From Ctena decussata (taxonomy: Eukaryota; Mollusca; Bivalvia; Lucinida; Lucinidae), in contig OZ022511.1 of assembly GCA_963989385.1 (NCBI GenBank), positions 23,616,503 through 23,680,502 of the forward strand: a stretch of DNA of 64,000 nt. The letters run 5' to 3'. Numbering within the stretch: position 1 is the first letter of the stretch; every line of letters starts with the position of its first letter. Below, in pieces: positions 1 to 11,722 of the stretch. The position numbers and the translations under genes are program-made. The notes under the pieces were generated by a model that had not been told where the DNA came from, did no database searches, and saw only the letters and a list, made by a program, of their open reading frames with translations.

Positions 1-811
1 ATTTTGAGTTTCTTTGTTTATGATATTCCGACAGAATGAGCACCTTAATGCATCGATATGCCATAAACTTTAGAGACCAGAACGCTTGCTTTTGTGATTG
101 GGTTAAACTTAAAGTCACCATACTTTCAGAAGCTGAATTTTAATTCCCTTATAATGCTCAGCTGATTATTTTCTCCAGACATAATGTCCGCGGCAAGGGT
201 AAGAAACAGCGAAAAAATCAAAGCAGTCGAGCCTTGCGTTTTAGAGAAACAACCAGGTGAAAATCGGCAGATGAAACAGTAACACTGGCTTACCATTGGA
301 TTTCCGTAGACATTTTAACACCCTGTATTTCTTGAAAAGAACAGAAATCATTTATACGAAGAGGTTAAATGAATTAACAAGAGTAAAATAAAAAGGTTTG
401 CAAAGAAATTTTTCGTAGCACTGTAGAACTTTTGGTGTTATTGGACTTTCCATTTTGCAATTTGTTTAATTGCAAGGGAGATAATTTGACTAGTGTTCAA
501 CTTCAAACTACTGTCATGTCCCTAAGAAGAATACCATGGTAATGAAAACGACGTTTTATTCATAACCACACATACGAGTCGTGTTTTGGAACCAATTTGT
601 TATACCGCCAAAGGAAAGACAACTCTTACAACAACTTTGAATGTTTCATGATAAATTGAGATAACTCTTTAATCCAAGTTTAATTTTGCAAGAAGATAAG
701 TTTATATTGTTGGCAGACGTCAGTAGTGTTTGCTGCTATATATGATTTAAAACCATAAATCAGTTGACAGAAGAAAACTGAACCTAAACTTGTATGCGTT
801 TCTTTTGGCGT
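1..811. other. No gene seen (left flank)
   Basis: AT-rich sequence with no long ORF, clear exon or recognisable repeat. It does not match the repeat units to its right. Confidence 0.6.
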
Positions 812-824
812 TCAGTATATTTCG

Positions 825-1099
825 TTGGTTGGTTGGTTGATTTGATGCTTAACGTCCACGGTAAACAACTAAGGTCATGTCGGGACGGTCACTTAACCTA
901 ACCACACTATTCCTGGGCAGGCTTAGACCTCCTAAGCGGTTAACCAGTACTAAGTGCACATACTTTCGCCAGTAACTGAGAACTGCCCTTCTTGAATCAG
1001 CGGAAGGAGAAACGAAAGTATGTGGCCAGACCGGGATTCGAACCCAGGACCTCTGACTTACGAGTCAGGTGCCCTACCGATTGCGCTACCCGGCCCGGC
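825..1099 (-). mobile_element. tRNA-derived SINE, family a, full length
   Basis: On the minus strand a tRNA-like head carries a Pol III A box (TAGCGCAATCGG) and a perfect B box (GGTTCGAATCC), followed by a body and an (ACCA)n-like tail. Near-duplicate 13-bp flanks (TCAGTATATTTCG at 812, TCAATATATTTTG at 1100) are the target-site duplication. Confidence 0.88.
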
Positions 1100-1581
1100 T
1101 CAATATATTTTGTAAGGCTTTTATGAATTTCGATATTGTGCTTACCTTTCCTCGGCGTTGGACTGGACCCAGTTGTTCAAAGAATCGTTTCTCCAACTCC
1201 TTCACCGTTACATGTATTCTCTCTCTCTCTCTCGTTTATGACTTAACCACTTACTTCTTTGGACATTTTTGTGAGCAAAATCTTTACAAATTCGAAAAAT
1301 GTATTTCGCCTAAGAATCAACAGACCATATCTGTTAGGGAAAAGAACTAAATAAAAAGTATTGCTTTCGTTCTGATCCTTAAACTTGTAATTATGAATTG
1401 TAGTACATTGTCATGTTCATGAAATAAAATAAGTTTAAACTAAAGAATCGTTAGCTTAACGAAGTCGAAAGTCAAGAATTCATGATTTCTGGTGAGTAAA
1501 ATAAAGTGGTTATTTTTTGCTAAAAAAATAGGAGGAGCCTTATTTCAGGAAAAATATGGCAGTGTTTTTGCGTGCAATACC

Positions 1582-1825
1582 AAGGGCGTAGCTACCTATA
1601 CGCAAATACGCAGGTGCGTATTGAAATTTTGTCAAATTGACAAAATTTCAACACAGACCTGTGTATTTTCATGCTGAAATGTTGTTTGTTGGGCATGATT
1701 TTAATACTAACTGGCAACAGACACGAGATTTTGAAATATCTCGGCGGCTTAACCCCCTATGATTGCCCTTAATGAGTATAAAACATGATTGTGCGTACTG
1801 TGTAATTACCCCTAGCTAAGCCCCT
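1582..1825 (+). mobile_element. hAT-like MITE (AGGGCGTAGCTA termini)
   Basis: Imperfect inverted termini (AGGGCGTAGCTA against AGGGGCTTAGCTA) with an internal AAATTTTGTCAAATTGACAA palindrome. Unit 3 shows the empty site; flanks suggest a degraded 6 to 8-bp duplication. Confidence 0.7.
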
Positions 1826-1907
1826 GAATACGTTCGAAATTTTAACGTCTCGTTAATAAACGACGTCGTTTGAACAACTGGACCCTGGTGTCTCTGTCAG
1901 AGATATG

Positions 1908-2145
1908 TGAGCCGCGACACGAGAAAACCAACAACGTGGTTGTGCGCACAGTGCAGACTAAGATCAGCCTGGACATCCGCCCGGTTTCATCAGACTCTTT
2001 GCTAAGCGCTTAAAGGGTAGTTACGGGTCTAAGCTACCTCCATGCGGACAGCGAAGACTCAGATCAGACTAGGCGGATGCCCAGGCTGATCTGAGTCTGC
2101 GTTGGGCGCACAACCACATCGTTGGTTTCCTCATGTCGCGGTTCA
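1908..2145. mobile_element. Foldback MITE F1, copy 1
   Basis: About 238 bp forming one long inverted repeat, from TGAGCCGCGACA to its complement TGTCGCGGYTCA, arms over 100 bp. Homologous in position to 11251, 22226 and 27448, so it predates the duplication. Confidence 0.88.
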
Positions 2146-2226
2146 GGTTGTTTATCTTGTATGCGCTTCACCTCTCTTGGGTGGGTGGTTTTTGTGACTG
2201 ACCTTTCCTGGGTAAGTCATACTAAA

Positions 2227-2346
2227 TACCGCATGATACCGCAAAGAAGCACAAGGTACCGCAAGGTATCACATGGTGCCGCAAGGTAGGCAAAAAGTTC
2301 TTAATGCTACCTTGCGGTACCTTGAGCTACCTTGCGGTAATTAGTA
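2227..2346. repeat. TACCGCAAGG inverted minisatellite, unit 1
   Basis: Several TACCGCAAGG copies followed by their complement CCTTGCGGTA, giving a hairpin of about 120 nt. Confidence 0.8.
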
Positions 2347-3172
2347 TAACTGTCCTGAGTATCTTCTAGTTGAGTATCAAAAACTGTGATGTCAGAAGAA
2401 ACTGAGTATCAAAGACTGTGATATCAGGAAGAAACTGAATATGAGATAAGTGTGATAGCTTCAGTAATAATTGCCTTATTTGGGCAAGAAGGATGCACAT
2501 TCAGAAGTCGGACCTGTTTTTACTGAGCATGTTTTGTCTACTCTTTTGTTGGCTCGATGTGCAGTTTGATGATGATGTCTAGAAAAAGTATGACATGTAA
2601 TTTGATTATTTGTTGACGACTGTGGTATCCACTTTGTACTAATCTGTCACGCCAAATAAACGCCTAGCTTTATTTGGAGCAACTTCGGGCTTTTTCAATA
2701 AATTGCATAACGCAGCCATAAGTAACACTGGTGGTGGGAAATTATGTGGGCGATTGCCCAGACAAAGTTCCCAACTGGCATAATGACGTACCGACGTTGA
2801 TGCGACGTCATCACGTCGCACTGAGGTCAGTAAGACGTCATTTCGACAGCATGTGCCTGCTGGGCTAAGGATAACCTCGACGTTAGTCAATATAAAATGT
2901 ATGGCTAAACTAACGGTTAAGTTTATATATACCAGAATCGGAATGAATCCTATGGGGTCCACTCATACGGTATCTCACACTATCATGCTTGTATGCAATT
3001 GGAATTGAAATCTTGTCTCATTTACGGAAATTCAGTATGCACTGCGAGAGAACCGGCATGTATAAAGAACAAATGAGTTGCGCGATGTGGAAGTGATAAC
3101 ATGAGCGAAAAGGGAAGACTTTCATCAGTCCAGGCAGTCTGGTCAGTCTTCAAAGTTCACATGGATACAGAC

Positions 3173-3505
3173 CACAGGGTATAATCGATTCCGCCAATTT
3201 TCGCTTCCTGCAGAGACTGCCCGTCATATTTGGCTTCCGCCGAGACTGTCCGCGAACTTTTGCTTCCTGCAGAGACTTCTGTACATGATAAATGGCTTCC
3301 TGCAGAGACTGTCCGCGTGATTCTGCTTCCTGCCGAGAGCCTCGGCAGGAAGCAGAATCACGCGGACAGTCTCGGCAGGAAGCCATTTTTCGAGGACAGT
3401 AGTCTCTGCAGGAAGCAAGAGTTCGCGGACAGTCTCGGCGGAAGCCAAATATAACGAACAGTCTCTGCAGGAAGCGAAAATTGGCGGAATCGATTATACC
3501 CTGTG
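3173..3505. mobile_element. 333-bp palindromic element PAL333, copy 1
   Basis: A near-perfect palindrome from CACAGGGTATAATCGATT to its complement, built of 20 to 30-bp subrepeats of GCTTCCTGCAGAGACTG type. Flanked by the 5-bp duplication CAGAC (3168-3172, 3506-3510). Units 2 and 4 keep the empty site. Confidence 0.9.
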
Positions 3506-3590
3506 CAGACTGAGCGGCAGCACAAGCTGACCCAGATTCTCCCTCCTGCATATGCAACAATATCCCCTTTTCTCGGCATACTCGATTATA

Positions 3591-3815
3591 TGAGCCGCGA
3601 CATGACAAAGCCAACAAAGTGGTGTGTGCGCCCAGCGAAGACTCTGATCAGACTCGGCGGATGCCCAGGCTGATTTGAGTCTTCGTGGTCCGCAAGGACT
3701 TACCTTAGACGGTTAGCTACCCTTTAAGCACATGGCGAGGACTCTGACCAGACCGGGCGGATGCCCAGGCTTGTTGCGCACATGCCACTTTATTGGCTTT
3801 GTCACGTCCCGGTGC
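3591..3815. mobile_element. Foldback MITE F1, copy 2 (short-arm variant)
   Basis: Variant with CATGACAAAGCCAAC in the left arm and GGCTTTGTCACGTCCCG in the right. Positional partner of 12611, 23918 and 28803. Confidence 0.82.
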
Positions 3816-3877
3816 ATATGTATTTTGACCATTCATTCAATTCACAGTTCCAAAAACTACGCCTACTTTAAAGAGAT

Positions 3878-4225
3878 TTATCATATGACGTTGCATCTGA
3901 GAGTGTAATAAAGCCATGCATTAAAAACGATAATTCACTAGTGGATTAAATATGCAAATTACGTCGTAACGTTATGCGCTGACGTCCATAAAAATATCGC
4001 GTTTTCTAATGGCAAAATCGTGACGTTTTAGTGCAAAATTTGCTAATAAATGCGATTTTAGTGTCCTCTGATAAACAGAATCTTGCATTCGTGGTCCTGT
4101 ATTATTGAATTTATTAAACTCGTTGGAGAAAACGATAAGATGCTCGGCAGAGCCTCGCATCTGATCTTTCTCCCCAACTCGTTTAATAAATTCAATAATA
4201 CTTGAGCACTCATGTAAGATCCTCT
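3878..4225. mobile_element. Insertion private to unit 1, with a palindrome
   Basis: Interrupts the AAAGAGATATACACCC site. It includes a foldback at 4100-4201 around CTCGGCAGAGCCTCG with GTATTATTGAATTTATTAAA arms. Confidence 0.6.
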
Positions 4226-4260
4226 ATATACACCCCTCCAATAGCTGTAAGGTAATATCA

Positions 4261-4389
4261 GGTTTCAGGAGATGACTACTATAAGCTTCAGGAGATGACT
4301 ACTATAAGCTTATAGCTTACTGTCAGATCCTGATACTTGAGATCGTAAATTATATAATGTGAATTGATTAATAAAATATTGTTTAAACC
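4261..4389. mobile_element. 129-bp insertion with 12-bp duplication
   Basis: Only unit 1 has this segment. AAGGTAATATCA flanks it at 4249-4260 and 4390-4401; unit 2 has the site once, near 13158. It holds two 25-bp tandem copies of a CAGGAGATGACTAC repeat and an AATAAAA near the right end. Family unknown. Confidence 0.6.
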
Positions 4390-4713
4390 AAGGTAATATC
4401 ACGGACTTTAAGTGGGCTATTGAACACGTGCGATTTTGTTTGTGAGACTATGTCACGTGCTAAAGTGTCGTTACATTGGCCAGGTAAACACTCTCAGGTG
4501 ACTTTAAGTGACTTCCTGGGTGTGGCTCAGAACTATGTATCGGTTCAAATTGCATGTCGTAATGTTGCTTCTACGTTAATGCTGTTTCAGTAAACTGGTT
4601 TCTTAACTATTGCAGAGGCTTTATAGCGCCACTGATTTTTTATTTCTTAATTTGCTACATTTGAGCAATGCAGTAAGAGCGTGTGCATTCCCGCAGTCAA
4701 AAGCACGGAACCA

Positions 4714-5273
4714 GGACAACTCGTCCAAAAGACAACTCATTCCAAGACAACTCGTCCAAAAGACAATTAATTCCAAACTCGTCCAAAAAATCTCGACGCA
4801 GGACAACTCACCCCATATTTTTTAAATAAACATGCCTTAAGTCAACTCGCCCCAAATTATGACAGCTCGCCCGACTTATCATGAGTATCTTGCTCTTTTA
4901 CTGAATTTCATCCCTATGCACAGACAAACAGTGACTGATAGACTACTTGAACAGACTAGCTAACAACAAATGAATGCACAATATGGTTGTAGGCAACTTT
5001 ATCATTGAAGAAAGACGTTTCATTAATAATGCGATGAAATCTGTGTTCTTATATATTTTTCATAAATAATAACACTGTTTTTGCGTTACCACTCTAACGG
5101 TCCCGGTTCGAGTCCCGCCGTAGGCGGGAATCTTTTCTGTGATAACTTTTCAATAAAAGACATCAAATCTATGCAAGTATCTCGCACTGTGATTAATATG
5201 GGGCGACTTGTCTTACATTATGGGGTAGGTCCGAGTTTTTACTGGGGCGAGTTGTCTATGGTCCGAGTTGTCC
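4714..5273. mobile_element. Element with GACAACTCG subterminal repeats, unit 1
   Basis: Left end GGACAACTCGTCCAAAA tandem motifs; right end the complement type CGAGTTGTC. Two perfect and one partial motif at the left. A B-box-like GGTTCGAGTCCC lies at about 5105. Confidence 0.72.
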
Positions 5274-5652
5274 GCAATTCAAATGCACAGCCAGGTCCGC
5301 CTTGGCTTTTCTTTTGTAGATTCCTCGGAATCCATGACTTTTCATGTCAACTGGAAAGACTTTAATCAGGCTGTGGAAGTCAGCTCACTGATCAGAGCCT
5401 TCTGGGTTCGCTTATATGACATCTTACCAAGCGTTTAGGACCAATGTGCTTCTTTATAACCTGCTCACTTGATGGAATTTAAGTTATCTTGATACAGTTA
5501 ACGCGGCTAGCCCATAAATGTCCAGTGGACTCGTCTCACTCGCTTTTAGACAGTTCCATTTTCAATACAAAAATTAACTGATCTGGCTCTACACTGCAAA
5601 TGTCCCTTTTATAGCGTTAATGAAGATCGTTTCTTTGTTAGAACAGCACACA

Positions 5653-5892
5653 TGAACCGCGACACGAGAAAACCAACAAAGTGGTTGTGTGCCCACAGCA
5701 GACTTAAATCAGCCTGGGTATTCGCCCAGTCTGACCAGAATCTTCACTAAGCGCTTAAAGGGTAGCTAAGGATCTAAGCTCACTCCATGCGGACAGCGGA
5801 GACTTTGATCAGACTGGGCGGATGCCCAGGCTGATCTGAGTGCGCTGGGCGCACAAACCACTTTGTTGCGGGTTTTCTCGTGTCGCGGTTCA
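5653..5892. mobile_element. Foldback MITE F1, copy 3
   Basis: Full-length foldback starting TGAACCGCGACACG. Positional partner of 14743, 24339 and 32894. Confidence 0.85.
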
Positions 5893-6012
5893 GCCATATT
5901 TTTTAGTTAGTCAGTTAGCTTATTCAACAAACTACATTTTTACAGATTTGTCATCCAATACACACCAATGTTACGAAAACAACAATCAACTATAAGTATC
6001 ACTACATATATA

Positions 6013-6601
6013 CTCGGAAAAAATATTAAGGAGTCAAACTTTTACCCTGCGATTTCTGGAAGATTTCAAACATTTGGTAAAATAAATCATTTTTACCTTC
6101 CATATTATTCATTTTTTTAGTTTAATACACATGAAGTTTGAACATAAAGCCTTTGTCTTAACAAAGTCCAGGCTTTCAGTCAAACTACCCCTAAAATGAA
6201 AGTGGTTTGAATTCCCATACAGAACTGATAGCGTGTCAGTTTGGTCGGGCATAACTTCTAAAATTGCTATGAGTTTTAAACTTGTCAAAGCTTGCTGACC
6301 TTAAAAGTGATTAAATTTGATGACTATCGAGCAATGCAAAAAAAAAAAAAAATCATGAAATGGCGAAATCGATTTTTTTTGTGTGAATTTCTCCTTATGG
6401 ACTTCTGATAACTTTGATTTTGAGGGTAGTGTGAATTGGAGTCTGGACTTGGTCAAGATAAAGGCTATAGTTTCAAACTTCATGTGCACAAAACTTGCAA
6501 AATAAATGAAATGGAAGGTAGAAATGATTTATTTCACCAAATGTTTAAAATGTCCCAGAAATCGCAAGGTAAAAATTTGACCCCTTAATATTTTTTTCGA
6601 G
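6013..6601. mobile_element. 589-bp MITE with CTCGGAAAAA ends, unit 1
   Basis: Inverted arms of about 95 bp, flanked by TATATA and TATATT; unit 2 lacks it. Same target as the unrelated MITE in unit 3 at 24686. Confidence 0.82.
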
Positions 6602-7723
6602 TATATTATGAGGTCAGTCTTGAACATACGGCAACCACGTCCCAAGTATGACAATCATACATCAAATTAATATCCTAAAAGCTTTAATGGACAAGATATT
6701 AGGCAGAATCGCTGAACCGCGAAATGTATGACACCAACCTACATATTATGAAGCCAGTCATGTCGACATATGGAACTTAAAGGCCGAGCTTGACGTTTAT
6801 CAATAAAACAAAGTCACTAGACCGTGAAATGTAAGTCAAACCGATCTACATACATTATCAGGTCAACCTTGGTGCCACGTGGAACCCATGACCCAACCAT
6901 GACGTTCATCCATCTAATAGTCTCAAAGATATAAGGTAAAATCGCTGGACTGCGAGATATAGGTCAGTATGATCTCATGTCACTGATGTCAACGTTACAT
7001 GGATGTCCGATCTAAAACAATTTAAAATCTATGAGAGTTCCTTCTTGAGCAGAGAATACACTCAAAAGAATGCACATGGGCCATACTTCGAAGTTTCGCT
7101 ATTCAAGCCTCATCAGAGACCCTGACATGATCTGGCGACGAAAGCCAGAGAAAACGTGTGTTTAGATGTTTGCAATATAAGAATACATCAGAACACAGTG
7201 ATTTATTTACCATTTGGCGTCAAAGATACATTGGAGTTTTAATTCCGAAGTCCAACAATAAAAGCATGAATCCAGAGTTCTATTTTAAGTTGATGCTTCT
7301 GGATTTATGAGAGTTTAAGGACTTGCAACAATAAATAGTATGAGTCCCATACCACGAAAAAAATTAGAGTATTTGACTCATCAGAATTACTGAGAACACT
7401 TTTCAAAGGTTCCCTTAACTCCAACCCAGGCGGATAAACCTAGAGTTCGGTCTTTATGAAATCAAGAAAACCCGTCCAGTCACTCATGTTCCATTATGTG
7501 CTTTCTTATGAGTGACTGCCAAGTAATAAGCTTTTAACAAACCCGAACATATAATTTCAATATAATATGTCGCAAACGAACGTGGGAGCGCGGACGCCAG
7601 TTTCGTATTTGAGAGACATAATCGTTGCATATGGTGATATTACCCTATTTTTCTGGCTATAATTCGTGCCTGTTGGTTATGGTGAGAGGGTATACCTCAA
7701 TGTTTATCTGCCAATTTCATAAA

Positions 7724-7893
7724 GGGAGATAATACGTGTCTCCCTGTTTGCTTCCCTGGAGAACATATCCCTTCTGAAAGGGGTCAACACTTAAAGGAAA
7801 GAAGGAGCAACTTCTGTCCTTTAAGAGTTGACCCCGAATGAGAAGGGAGGCAAATATTAAAATAACAGAGTTGCTAGCCCTGAAAGTGTATCC
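7724..7893. mobile_element. Hairpin MITE H1, unit 1
   Basis: GGGGTCAACACTTAAAGGAA with its complement TTCCTTTAAGAGTTGACCCC a few bases on; partner of 17037 and 34968. Confidence 0.72.
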
Positions 7894-8880
7894 TTTCGCA
7901 CTGAATTTAGTATATTGGTTAAATTCTGCTTATGATGTTTTTATAACTCAATCCTGAGAACTTAAAAAACTATTCTGCAAATATTTCATCTTAGCATTAA
8001 CTAATGCCTTAATTGGAACGTAATGAACCATTAGTCACCAAACTGTAAATACATTCAGAAACTAATGAAAGTATAAACTTTGAATGCCCCATACTTTCCT
8101 TTTCTCACTGTAAAGGCTTGAAATTCTGCATGGTACGTTTTCACTCAAGGTACAATAATACAGATAAGTAAAATTACCAAATGAAACACTTTTTCAGTAA
8201 CACTACAAACCTGGAGATTTCAGAGGCGGATCCAGGAATTTCGGATAGGGGATTAAATTAGCTGAGGGGGTTCGATTTGTGCAGTTTGACAAATTTTTCC
8301 TGAATTCTTCCATGAAAATTAAATAGCTTAGGCTGAAGATGAGCTTCGCTTGAATCCCCTCCATCCCCACCCTCTCCCCGAACACACTCTGGATCCGCAA
8401 CTGAGACTTTGCACCTTTTCCACGTGCAGCGTAATGGTAATTTCAATTTTTCTGTTATTCTGTATTTGATTTCTCTTTTTTTTTTAAACACCACACCACG
8501 CGCGTTTCATTAGCATGGTGACAAAGGTCTCTGTGGAAGACAGAAATTGCAACAGTGGTATGTTACTGGCCGAACGCTCAAGGTGATGGCACTCTTGTTC
8601 TGCATTACAGAAATAATCATTAGGTATGCCTGTTATAGTTTGTATTTTTGCTGTTGAATGAAAAATAAAGATTTATTAAATTGGTTATATACTACCTTGA
8701 ACTTGACCAAATTTTGGAAACCTAGAACTCCATTTTTCTTCATCAGAAATATAACCTTTTTTGCATAATCCATGAAATAATGCAGTCGAAATGTATTTTA
8801 TTCAACAAAAGGTAATTAAATACTAATTTTTATGGTTTAAAGAACCCCAACTACTTTATACACCACACAATAAAAGTCAG

Positions 8881-9100
8881 GGGTCATATTTATAAAACGA
8901 CTTAAGTCGTTGCTATGCTGTTGCTAAGGCTACATTTCTGTAAAGGAGATTCCCTACAACTATGAAATTTTCTCTGGAGGAACAGTCTTTTTAGACTGTT
9001 CCTCTAGAGCAAATTTCATAGTTGTAGGGAATCTCCTTCATAGAAATTCAGCCCTAGCAACAGCATAGCAACCATTTAAGTCGTTTTATAAATACGGCCC
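8881..9100. mobile_element. 220-bp palindromic MITE with 3-bp target
   Basis: GGGTCATATTTATAAAACGA to its complement, arms of about 105 bp. CAG is repeated at both sides and single in units 2-4 at the same site. PIF/Harbinger-like by target length. Confidence 0.8.
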
Positions 9101-9397
9101 CAGGAGTACATGTTATCTACCTATGTAAACTTGCCTGTAAAACTACTCCTCATATATACAAGCCAAAAGTTCTAACCGTCCATTTACGTTTTATCGATTT
9201 TCTTCAAATTCAAAACAATCTTACAGATCTATTTACATCCCCAATAGGCGGATATGTCAGTCCAGTTAGCCATCAAAAGGTGTGACATAATTCTTAACAT
9301 ATCATCCAGAATGCGCCAATGTACGCATATACCCCATTTTAAAAATTCACGAAGTTCATAATTTGTGATAATCAATTTTTGAAATATCCAATTTTAT

Positions 9398-10318
9398 GGA
9401 CTTCTATGATCAAGGCGAGGATTTTCCCCATTAGACCGGCACGACAGGTTCGAATTTTCAAAAGTATAAAGTCTACATTTTTTCGTGGTAAAGCTTCCAC
9501 AAATATGTAAATCCTATGAAATCAGATCATTTGTGATTCAGACCCGAAGACATGGGGAGATAATCCAGGTTGACCGTGCCTACCCTATATTCAAGGTTTT
9601 TTCATTCCTAATTTTTGACGGAATAAAAATGTTGAATTCAGTTATTCATTCCATAAATTTTTGTCATAAATGCATGCTAAATACGTGCATATCACGATAC
9701 AAACTTGAAAGCAATGATTTTCATCCTGTTAGGCCTGATAAGCATTTAAACTTGCAAAACCATAGTTATACTTCCGGTTAAAACGGCCAAAAGGGAACGC
9801 TTCACTTTAAAAAATACAAGTCCTTTTCCCCCGTGACCCAGCATTTCTTTTTTGCAGCACTCATGGATGGCAAGTATACAATATATATGAGTGGGAAGCT
9901 GGGTGACGGGGGGGGGGCGGGGGGGGGGGGCGGGGGACGATACTCAGTAAGCCAAAGAATGGTCAAGAGCAGCACTGTGATCTTGAAGGATTAAATAGAG
10001 TACAATGACCTTGGAATGCGGTCAAGGTCACATACATATAGTCAAAACTATCCAGTGTTGTCTGTTATGTAAGTAAAAAAGGTGTGAAATGTATACAATA
10101 AATCATTATTTGTACCATCATTTTTAGGATAATTTAGAATTAATCTCAACAATGACGTCAACGTCAACGTATGTTTAACGTACTAACAGACGCACAAACA
10201 CTTTAAAATTCATTTGTCATGCAAGTTACATGTCATAGTCATAAATGCAAAGCAAAAGTCAGTGATCCGTATAAATTTTTAATCATGGGGAAAATTCACA
10301 CCTTAAGCATAGAAGTCC
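9398..10318. mobile_element. TIR element with GGACTTCTATG ends, unit 1
   Basis: About 920 bp with inverted ends of some 35 bp (GGACTTCTATG...CCCCATTAG). It contains a G-tract hairpin at 9908-9936. Non-coding. Confidence 0.8.
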
Positions 10319-10509
10319 TTTCGATATTGTGCTTACCTTTCCTCTGCGTTGGACTGGACCCAGTTGTTCAAAGAATCGTCAGCTCAACGAAGTGGTAAGT
10401 CAAGAATTCATGATTTCGGGTAAGTAAAATAAAGTGGTTATTTTTGCCTAAAAAATTGGGAGGAGCCTTATTTCAGGAAAAAAATTGCAGTGTTTTTGCG
10501 TGCAATACC

Positions 10510-10753
10510 AAGGGCGTAGCTACCTATACGCAAATACGCAGGTGCGTATTGAAATTTTGTCAAATTGACAAAATTTCAACACACACCTGTGTATTTTCAT
10601 GCTGAAATGTTGTTTGTTGGGCATGATTTTAATACTGACTGGCAACAGACACGAGAGTTTGAAATATCTCGGCGGCTTAACCCCCTATTATTGCCCTTAA
10701 TGAGTATAAAACATGATTGTGCGTACTGTGTAATTACCCCTAGCTGAGCCCCT
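10510..10753 (+). mobile_element. hAT-like MITE, unit 2 copy
   Basis: Same position and sequence as the copy at 1582, so inherited with the segmental duplication. The short ORF across it is not conserved in a way that suggests a gene. Confidence 0.7.
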
Positions 10754-10783
10754 GAATACGTTCGAAATTTTAACGTCTCGTTA

Positions 10784-11198
10784 CTGTAAAACACTTATTT
10801 TTGGCGGTTACTGAATTTTGGCGATATTGGCTGTCAAGGCAAAGAGCGCTAAAATATAAGTCCGCCAATATTTGATATGATACACTTACTTACGCACACC
10901 TTAAAATGGGTTGAGATAAAAAGGAGAACCTGATGAATATTTGAGAGATTTTCTATACCGTTCCATGAAACTGTACATTGTGGCATCCCATTAGAATCGC
11001 CTCACCGAGGCGATTCTAATGGGATGCCAGAATGTGTAGTTTAATAGAAAAGTAATAAGAAATGTTACAAATTAATATCAATTTTTCTTTACTATCTTGA
11101 GTCATGGTATATCACGAACGCCAAAATTAAAATCCGCTAAAAGGTCATTTTCATTAAAACGCCAAATTTTGACACCGCAGATATTAAGTGTTTTACAG
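10784..11198. mobile_element. 415-bp MITE with TA target
   Basis: Ends CTGTAAAACACTTA and TAAGTGTTTTACAG are perfect inverted repeats. The other units have CGTTAATAAAC uninterrupted, so TA is duplicated. mariner-like by target. A perfect hairpin lies inside (10981-11029). Confidence 0.85.
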
Positions 11199-11250
11199 TA
11201 ATAAACGACGTCGTTTGAACAACTGGACCCTGGTGTCTCTGTCAGATATG

Positions 11251-11488
11251 TGAGCCGCGACACGAGAAAACCAACAATGTGGTTGTGCGCACAGTGCAGA
11301 CTAAGATCAGCCTGGACATCCGCCCGGTTTCATCAGACTCTTCGCTAAGCGCTTAAAGGGTAGCTACGGGTCTAAGCTACCTCCATGCGGACAGCGAAGA
11401 CTCAGATCAGACTGGGCGGATGCCCAGGCTGATGCGAGTCTGCGTTGGGCGCACAATTACATCGTTGGTTTCCTCGTGTCGCGGCTCA
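11251..11488. mobile_element. Foldback MITE F1, copy 4
   Basis: Unit 2 partner of the copy at 1908; both arms intact. Confidence 0.88.
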
Positions 11489-11554
11489 TGTTGTTTATCT
11501 TGTATGCGCTTCTCCTCTCTTGGGTGGGTTGTTTTTGTGACTGACCTTTCTTGG

Positions 11555-11603
11555 CAATCGGAACACCGCTCAGCCAATTCCGTGAATCTAATGGTTCCGA
11601 ATG
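11555..11603. mobile_element. 49-bp mini-element with 9-bp duplication
   Basis: CAATCGGAAC and GTTCCGAATG form a 10-bp inverted end pair (one mismatch). CTTTCTTGG flanks it at 11546-11554 and 11604-11612; the other units have it once. Confidence 0.65.
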
Positions 11604-11628
11604 CTTTCTTGGGTCAGTCATACTAAAT

Positions 11629-11722
11629 ACCGCAAGGTACCGCAAAGAAGCACAAGGTACCGAAAGGTACCACATAGTGCCGCAAGGTAGGCACAAAGTT
11701 CTTTGTGCTACCTTGCGGTAAT
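11629..11722. repeat. TACCGCAAGG inverted minisatellite, unit 2
   Basis: Shorter right arm than in the other units. Confidence 0.78.

Larger units (their letters stand above)
1131..10321 (+). repeat. Segmental repeat unit 1 (9.2 kb)
   Basis: First of four direct copies. Landmarks shared with the others, in order: CGATATTGTGCTTACC start, hAT-like MITE, foldback F1, TACCGCAAGG hairpin, GACGTC cluster, GACAACTCG element, CTCGGAAAAA MITE, RTTTAAAGGA-type hairpin, and an end element with GGACTTCTATG termini. It carries private insertions at 3878-4225, 4261-4401 and 8881-9100. No coding capacity is seen. Confidence 0.85.

Noticed and set aside
1020..1099. A functional tRNA gene at the head of the SINE
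   Set aside because: A and B boxes are present, but the anticodon arm has a six-base loop at best and the sequence continues into the SINE body with a target duplication.
2639..2962. Minus-strand ORF of about 107 codons, repeated at 12090, 22963 and 28282
   Set aside because: It decays differently in each unit and overlaps non-coding landmarks such as the GACGTC cluster. No domain recognised.
3150..3617. Overlapping ORFs of 73 to 155 codons on both strands across the 333-bp palindrome (also at 23477, 29030 and 35780)
   Set aside because: The palindrome gives nearly the same peptide on both strands and the subrepeats are in-frame by chance. No start context, and composition follows the repeat.
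4610..4825. ORFs rich in Lys and Gln across the GACAACTCG repeats
   Set aside because: Translation of tandem repeats; length varies with repeat number.
5080..5130. tRNA gene suggested by GGTTCGAGTCCC (also near 13963 and 32100)
   Set aside because: Only a B-box and T-arm-like hairpin; no A box or acceptor stem at the proper distance.
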